10,882 bases of DNA from positions 126,001-136,882 of the forward strand of contig JABLTG010000032.1 in NCBI GenBank assembly GCA_016618085.1, in the 5' to 3' direction. The position numbers and the translations under genes are program-made. How positions within the stretch are numbered: the first letter of the stretch is position 1; the number at the start of each line of letters is the position of its first letter. The notes below the pieces were generated by a model. The model was not told where the DNA came from, did not search any database, and saw only the letters and a program-made list of their open reading frames with translations. This document shows, in pieces, positions 6,042-10,882 of this stretch. Source of the stretch: Neovahlkampfia damariscottae (taxonomy: Eukaryota; Heterolobosea; Selenaionea; Neovahlkampfiida; Neovahlkampfiidae).

Positions 6042-8820
6042 ATGGATGTTTGTGGTTTAGTAACAAACGGAAAATTTGAACTTCTTCAAACAAGTCATAA
6101 TTTAAAACCATATCTTCCAATTTTAAGCTATACATATTATAACACAAATTCTTCACATTTATTCTCTGTACTTCAAAAATATAGTGAAGTAAAGGACTGT
6201 ATTGAGTGTCTTGAATTGAACTGGGAAAAATTTGAAAAAATAGAAATAAAATCTGAAGATTTAGAATATAAATTTGAAAATGGATCAACAGAAGACAGGA
6301 TAAAGTAAGAAAAAAAAAGTTAAATTTTTCAAGAGTGGTTTTACAGGAAATTGAATTTATGGAAGGAAAAAATGAATATACATCTATTTTATTTCAAAAT
6401 GATTTATGGTTTGATGAAGTTTCAATGATTCTTTCCATCGCCTTCTTCAAGTTAGAAATGAACAAAAATTTCCTTTTAAAACTGAACGAAAACTACGTTA
6501 TATCTTTGATTTTAAATCATTCATACATGTTTGATGAAGTAAGAGAAAATAAAAAAGTTATTAAACTCCATTTCAAAGATAATTTCAATTTTGGAAAATC
6601 GAACTGATTTGTTATATCAAATTTCAACTTTTTCAAATTATTTTGCACAAAAAATCAGATTCAAATACAGAAAAAATATCGATTTATGTTTATCTATCAG
6701 TTCAAATTTAAAAGATACAACAAGTTTTATGTCCATTTTATCAAATGAAGAATTATCAAAATTGAAAACAATACCAATGGACCTTCAACTAAAAGTAAAA
6801 AAAAAAAAAAACTAAAAATGGTTTACCATAGGATTTCAAAGGTAAATTATTTTTTAAATTCAATTTCCTGCAGGTTTGAAATTGGCAATTAAAATTTCCG
6901 TTTTTTCAAATATTTGGGTGATTGAAAAATTAGACATCAAATGGGTATTCCAAAATCAAAAAAGAATATTATTGTTTCTATGTTTATGCTTGACAAATTT
7001 AAAAAATTCATTTGTAAACACAAAAAAAAAAAAATTAAAAAATTTCAAGGACGTTTTGAAAGAAACTTTGAAAAAATTAAAAGAAACATCACAATGTTTA
7101 GATACATTATTATTGTTAGCAACTTATATACATTCATCTGATTACAAAAAAATCGTTGAATTCGTTGTAAAAACAACTCAAATTTCAACTATCGTTCAAT
7201 TACATAATTTGGAATATTTAGACTTTATAAAAGAATTAATACCTCTTTCATACTTGGCTCAACAAATTTTAAAATCCACTTCACTTCATGAAGATTATGT
7301 ATTTCAATGTGTTCATCAATTACTCAAAGGTAAATTATTTCGAAAAATGGAAATTGATATTTCAAATTGGGTTTGGTCTGTAATAACAAAAGAAAATCCA
7401 AAAACACAATTAATTTTTCCAATTATTATTTCCTTAGTTGAAAAGTTTTTCTTCAAATTTTTTTTAACACAATTTTAACACAGTTCAACAATGCATCCAA
7501 GGTTTAGTGTATTTCATAACACTCATATTTTTTTTTAGTTTTTCTTTTTGTATGAAATTATTCAAAGAAGATGATATCTCAAAAATATTTGAATCTGGTT
7601 CAATTTTAGTTCAATCTTTTCTTTTATATTATATTTTAAGTTATAATTCTTATCAAGAAGGTTATTCATTGGAAATTTTAGATAAATGTGATGTCATCTC
7701 AATAATAGAGTATTTACAACTTGAAAGAAAGGAATTAGGTAATTTTTACAGTCAATTGTTATCATTGATTGTAGAACAACTTCAACATTTATTTCATTTT
7801 TCATTTTATTCTTCCAAGAATCATGCCATCAAGAATATATCTATTGATGCCATATTGGATCCTTTGAAAGACCAAAAGAAAACAAAACATATTTTGGATT
7901 TACTGTTGATTTCTGATCACAAAAAATATGAAGATGATATCATCAAAATGTATTCAATTTTAAACCAATCATTGGAGACTGAAAAATATTTGAAGAGTTC
8001 ATATTTAAAGTTATGGAGGAAGCTATATGGAAATTATCCGATGAAAATTGCCCTTAAAACTGTCAATTCAACACTCAACTTGGATTTACAAAATCACAAA
8101 GAAATTTACAAAAACATATTAGTTCTCTTTAAGATGGAATTCTTAGATGAAATATTTTTACAAATTTTGGAGTCATATATGATTGCTTCAAGAAAGTACA
8201 TTCAATCAATATCAAAAGATAAAGATCACAGTCAAATGTTGATATTAACACAAGATTCAACTATTATTCAAATTCTTTTGGAAAAATCATTGAAATTGAA
8301 ATCAAAACAATTGATTTTTACATTCATTCATCAAAGATTTATTGAAAATCCAAACATTGCAAAAATGGTTCATTTCCAAACATACCCAATTTCCTTGATT
8401 CAACATACAATTCATGGAATAGAATCAATGCGTAATTAATTGAATATTTTGAAATAACTTTGTTTTTTTAGACATTTGCATGGATTTCTTACATGAAATA
8501 TTGAATCAAACTTCATTTGAAAAAAAAATATTTGGAATTGTTTTGACTTCCTATCTGGTTGAAAAATATCCAACTCAAAGATGTAACCCTTTTTTTATCT
8601 AATCTTGAAAGGTGTTGAATTGACTAACAACTCGATAACTCAAATGAAGAATATACTTTCTAACTATTCAAATGAAAATAAGTATATGATTGTTCAATGT
8701 TTAGAGGCTTTCAAAAGATTCCACAAGACTTTTCCGTTTTTGGATTGTTATTCTGTGTTACAAAATTTGAAATGGAATGATGAAATCACACAATTGATCA
8801 ATAATTTAGATTTGCATTGA
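6042..8820 (+). CDS. INTS2: Integrator complex subunit 2 (INTS2), ten exons
   Basis: Exons: 6042-6304, 6334-6538, 6579-6794, 6832-6841, 6874-7013, 7050-7444, 7484-7501, 7539-8431, 8472-8582, 8612-8820, giving 819 residues. INTS2 is a helical scaffold subunit of the nuclear Integrator complex, which cleaves snRNA 3' ends and terminates paused transcription by RNA polymerase II. Family signatures: LLYYILSY (444-451), LESYMIASRKYI, TQDSTIIQILLEKSL, NPNIAKMVHFQTYP (686-699) and MHICMDF (713-719), whose codons are rejoined across an intron. Human INTS2 is about 1200 residues; this one is shorter, ending soon after the FPFLDCY segment that matches the human AFPPLYE region. Introns are 29-40 nt, all GT-AG. 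The ATG at 6042 follows the divergent promoter and precedes the first family-like region. One 36-nt intron (7014-7049) is stop-free and in frame, so it rests on splice-site similarity. It stops at TGA. Confidence 0.93.
6832..6841 (+). other. INTS2: 10-nt microexon of INTS2
   Basis: The sequence between 6794 and 6874 cannot be one intron, because joining those ends gives an immediate TGA. Two introns, 6795-6831 (37 nt, ends CATAG) and 6842-6873 (32 nt, ends TGCAG), leave a 10-nt exon encoding DFK and one base of a Gly codon. That restores the frame exactly. Both introns have the size and borders of the others in the gene. Confidence 0.7.
7484..7501 (+). other. INTS2: 18-nt microexon of INTS2
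   Basis: Introns 7445-7483 (39 nt, ends ACACAG) and 7502-7538 (37 nt, ends TTTTAG) leave an 18-nt exon. It yields N-S-T-M-H-P ahead of the FSFCMKLF segment. Skipping it would also stay in frame but would need a 94-nt intron, more than twice any other here. Confidence 0.6.
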
Positions 8821-8939
8821 GAACTTTTTTTCATCATCGGAAAAATAGAGTTGACCATTCGGAGTTAAGTGATCAAGTTATAAATAGTTTTGAGGGTTAT
8901 TTCATTGGATACTGGTATTTTGGGATTTATCAAACCAAC

Positions 8940-9232
8940 ATGACAAACGAAATTCATCTTATTCTCACATTTAAATTGAAAAAAGAAACAACTGATCAAT
9001 TTATGGAATCATACAACAAGACAAAAACTGTTTTGGACAAATTTGATGGTTGCAAACAATTCATTCTTTTAAAAACACAAGTTGAAGATGAATATGTTTA
9101 CTTCAGTTATTTCAATCACAAGAAGCAATCATGACTCACAGAGAATTTGAAGAAGTCAAAGAATTCACCACAGTTTTTGCAAAAACAAGAGTTGACTATT
9201 CCATTCTCTTCAAACAATGCACAACGATTTAA
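8940..9232 (+). CDS. Small ABM-like (dimeric alpha-beta barrel) protein, needs a -1 frame change
   Basis: ATG 8940 opens a frame ending at TGA 9126-9128. The frame one base back is open to TAA 9230-9232. Joined by -1 at about 9113 (TAT TTC then CAA), the product is about 97 residues with the shape of an antibiotic biosynthesis monooxygenase-like domain. A first strand NEIHLILTFKLK is followed by a helix (TTDQFMESYNKTKTVLDKF), then GCKQFILLKTQVEDEYVYFSYF. After the shift comes QSQEAIMTHREFEEV, the usual end-of-domain pattern (aromatic, S-x-E-A, His, hydrophobic helix). Such proteins act as small heme- or quinone-related oxygenases or as uncharacterised stress proteins; the substrate is unknown. 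GT-AG alternatives would need a 17- or 20-nt intron and lose domain residues. A missing T in a T3 run would explain it, as would recoding or decay. ATTGG at 8914-8918 lies just upstream. Confidence 0.58.
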
Positions 9233-9260
9233 AAGAATAAAAATTTGAAGATGATGAAAA

Positions 9261-9539
9261 TTAAATGAAATAATTTACTGAGTTGTTTTTTGAGTTTTTA
9301 ATAACTTCGTATTCAACACCATATTTCCTATTGAGGAATCTACAAAAAGTGACTGCAATGCAGTTATTACGAACATCAGTGACAACTTTATCAAAAATGT
9401 TGCAAAATGAATCATCCTGTTCTTTTGATTTTTCAACTTTTACGATGATCTCTTCAACATCTTTTGCTAATTTAATTGGAATGTTCACTTGTTGATAGGC
9501 GTCCTCTAAAAGGTAGTAATTTAAGATATGTTTTGCCAT
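9261..9539 (-). CDS. Small soluble protein of unknown function, 92 aa
   Basis: ATG at 9539, TAA at 9263-9261. I do not recognise a family. The sequence has an N-terminal MAKHILNYYLLEDAYQQV helix, a KLAKDVEEIIVKVEKSKEQDD helix, a Cys-containing strand segment NNCIAVTFCRFLNRKYGVEY, and an Asn-rich tail ending NSVNYFI. The helix-helix-strand-strand order is loosely reminiscent of dynein light chain-type folds, but the sequence does not support that name. It converges with the ABM-like gene (28 nt between stops). A near-copy of its last 17 codons and 3' flank lies at about 10034-10090 on the same strand, which supports this being a genuine coding tail. Confidence 0.57.
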   Translation of the reverse strand: MAKHILNYYLLEDAYQQVNIPIKLAKDVEEIIVKVEKSKEQDDSFCNIFDKVVTDVRNNCIAVTFCRFLNRKYGVEYEVIKNSKNNSVNYFI

Positions 9540-10033
9540 TTCCAATTCTTGAACTGGACCATAATTTCTATTTTATCGTTCATTCTTCTATCGAATTCAG
9601 AGGTACTTTCAATTGGCCAGTTAGTCCTTATATTTAAAGAAAACTTCCAAAATTGGAGAACGAAAGAGTCTTCTAAAAATGAGTTTTTTCTGCCTATTTT
9701 AGAAATTTAATACAAAACATTTGTTGGAGTTTCAGGATTGTAATTGGAAAAGTTTAAAAATCATTTTCGATGAAAATGGAAAGGAAAAAAGCAGAGCATC
9801 AAAAAATGGTAGGAAATTGCTATTTGGATTCACCATTAACGTTGAAGGAATTCAAACTTCTCCACAGCAGAATCAAAACAATCTAAAGTCCAGTCTTCTT
9901 TCATAGTATTTTTCCACTTTTCTGTAATTCATATCCTCGTTCAGTTCTTCCAGAATTCTTGTCGAATTTTGGAATTTATTTTGGAATGTTCCAAAGTATA
10001 GGGTTTTAGAATGTTCCACATGTAGAAAAATAA
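9540..10033. other. Gene-poor stretch with a possible coding remnant and repeated GGAAT motifs
   Basis: No secure gene. A plus-strand frame (9721-9906) without ATG reads about 61 codons of protein-like sequence (NWKSLKIIFDENGKEKSRAS, later GRKLLFGFTINVEGIQ). It may be an exon or gene remnant, but I recognise no family. From about 9964 the sequence repeats TTTTGGAATT-type words. This stretch also contains the upstream region of the gene at 9261-9539. Confidence 0.3.
9984..10017. promoter_or_regulatory. Two heat-shock-element-like GAATGTTCC sites
   Basis: GAATGTTCC occurs exactly at 9984-9992 and 10009-10017, 25 nt apart. The first is embedded in TTGGAATGTTCCAA (9981-9994), whose 6-nt arms are inverted repeats. 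GAAnnTTC is the core of heat shock factor sites in eukaryotes. No gene start lies close by; the nearest is the minus-strand ATG at 9539, about 450 nt away. Confidence 0.3.
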
Positions 10034-10090
10034 TTAAATAAAATAATTTACTGAATTATTGGATGAGTTTTTGACAGTTTCATAAGTAGT
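10034..10090 (-). pseudogene. Duplicated C-terminal coding tail related to the 9261-9539 gene (relic or last exon)
   Basis: On the minus strand this reads TYETVKNSSNNSVNYFI then TAA (10036-10034). The tail of the 9261-9539 protein is EYEVIKNSKNNSVNYFI followed by TAA. The DNA flanking the stop codon is also alike (ATTAAAT, AAATAATTTACTGA). Upstream the frame closes at a TAA within about 23 codons and similarity fades. So this is either a truncated duplicate or the last exon of a diverged paralogue whose 5' part lies in the repeat to the right. Confidence 0.5.
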
Positions 10091-10178
10091 AGAGGGGGAA
10101 AGTCCGGGTAACGTTTTAACTTTTTTTTATTTTCACCCCCCAAGGAAATGAAAAAAGCCCCTTTTCGCGGAAATTTCA

Positions 10179-10386
10179 TTTTTTTTGACCAAATCCCCCG
10201 ATATACCCTGACACATTTTCTTGCAGTCTCACGCCTCAACTCGGCGGTTTTTTGTCATTTGAAAATTTTGCTTACCTTCGTACTTTTTTTTATCCATAAT
10301 TTTATTGTTTCGGTTGACCTCTTTTATTGGTTCGGTGATACTCCGCTTTGGTTGGTCCAATTTTATGGGTAATAAAAACTACGAGT
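10179..10386. repeat. Direct repeat, copy 1 (~208 bp)
   Basis: Runs from a T run plus GACCAAATCCCCCGATA to GGGTAATAAAAACTACGAGT and recurs at 10675-10882 in the same orientation. Long identical blocks alternate with diverged ones; overall similarity by eye is roughly three quarters or better. On the minus strand both copies carry ATGGATA(A/C)AAAAAGTACGAAGG followed by GT, which could be a short first exon (MDKKKYEG in this copy) and a splice donor. GC content is higher than in the flanking DNA. It could be a mobile-element fragment or the 5' part of a multicopy gene; no transposase or terminal inverted repeat is seen. Confidence 0.85.
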
Positions 10387-10674
10387 TGAAAATTTTGGAG
10401 GTTTGGAAAATTTTTATTTTGGAAGTTTGAGGTTTCGAATTGGAAGAAAAAACAGTCAATTGGAAGATTTTGACCACTTTGATTGGCTTATCCTTTATTT
10501 TGGAAGTTCGAAACATTCTAATCGAATTGACTAAACTAAATATTTATTCATAGCGCAATGTCCAACAACCAAACTCGTAACATCCAAACATTTAAATTTA
10601 TTTTTTGTTTTTTAAATTTTCATTATTGGCTTTCAATAATGAAAACTGTATTACAAAGTGTTTTAAATTAATTA
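10387..10674. other. Spacer between repeat copies, no gene seen
   Basis: No ORF of note. It holds short G-rich sub-repeats (TTTATTTTGGAAGTT at 10413-10427 and again at 10494-10508) and a perfect hairpin near its right end. The composition differs from the coding regions, with many GGAAG/GGAGG words. Confidence 0.5.
10617..10645. repeat. Perfect 12-bp inverted repeat with 5-nt loop
   Basis: TTTTCATTATTG (10617-10628), loop GCTTT, CAATAATGAAAA (10634-10645). The arms are exact reverse complements. It stands 30 nt left of repeat copy 2. It might be a transcript hairpin, a terminator-like structure or an element end; no copy accompanies repeat 1. Confidence 0.65.
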
Positions 10675-10882
10675 GTTTTTTTTTGACCAAATCCCCCGAT
10701 ACACCCAGAGCCTTTTTCATGCCCTCACAGACCTCAACTCGGTGGTTTTTTGAATTTTGAAAATTTTATTAACCTTCGTACTTTTTGTTATCCATAATTT
10801 TATTGCTTGGTTGTCCGAATTTATTGGTCTGTTATATTGGGATTTGGTTGGACCAAAATTATGGGTAATAAAAACTACGAGT
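10675..10882. repeat. Direct repeat, copy 2 (reaches the window edge)
   Basis: Second copy of the ~208-bp repeat, offset about 496-498 bp from copy 1, ending in the same ACTACGAGT at the last base of the window. It may therefore continue outside. The minus-strand start region reads MDNKKYEG here. The putative donor is GTTAAT in place of GTAAGC, and the segment after it carries small insertions, deletions and substitutions. Confidence 0.85.

Noticed and set aside
6795-6873. Single 79-nt intron in INTS2 in place of two introns and a microexon
   Set aside because: Joining 6794 to 6874 gives GTT TGA, an immediate stop.
10048-10372. ORFs on both strands within repeat copy 1
   Set aside because: They are not maintained in copy 2, where indels and stops break them, and their composition is unlike the other genes.

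Overview
The window looks like AT-rich, gene-dense nuclear DNA from a single-celled eukaryote. The evidence is a eukaryotic release factor eRF1, an Integrator subunit (INTS2), GT-AG spliceosomal introns, and no Shine-Dalgarno-type sites. I inferred sixteen introns in three genes from reading frame and protein family conservation, and all are only 28-40 nt long. Intergenic gaps between converging genes are as small as 24-28 nt. I cannot place the species. The AT content and tiny introns would fit a free-living excavate-type or similar protist, but that is a guess.

Layout. 1-949 (minus) is the N-terminal part of eRF1, running off the left edge, with a +1 frame change exactly at an in-frame UAA. 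1187-1560 (minus) and 1687-1956 (plus) are two small divergent unknown genes, one needing a -1 frame change and one carrying an in-frame UAA. 2279-3946 (plus) is a secreted subtilisin-family (S8) protease with an I9-like propeptide and six introns. 4112-4324 (minus) is a small unknown protein, divergent from 4524-5097 (plus), a Mut7-C-type RNase-like/zinc-ribbon protein. 5122-5883 (minus) is a signal-peptide, single-pass membrane protein with an acidic, repeat-bearing ectodomain. It shares a 158-bp promoter region with 6042-8820 (plus), an INTS2 gene of ten exons, two of them 10 and 18 nt long. 8940-9232 (plus) is a small antibiotic-biosynthesis-monooxygenase-like protein needing a -1 frame change, tail to tail with 9261-9539 (minus), an unknown 92-aa protein. 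From about 9540 to 10882 the sequence becomes repeat-like. It holds a relic or exon whose encoded C-terminus matches the 9261-9539 protein, two direct copies of a ~208-bp repeat, a perfect 12-bp hairpin, and heat-shock-element-like sites.

The genes are housekeeping or secretory and do not form an obvious pathway. The common thread is information processing: translation termination (eRF1), snRNA/transcript 3' processing (INTS2) and an RNase-like protein. The most striking signal is that four of nine genes need non-standard decoding. One is eRF1 itself, where the layout AUU UAA C followed by a +1 shift resembles the bacterial prfB (RF2) autoregulatory frameshift. Assembly indels or pseudogenes are the competing explanation and cannot be excluded from the sequence alone.
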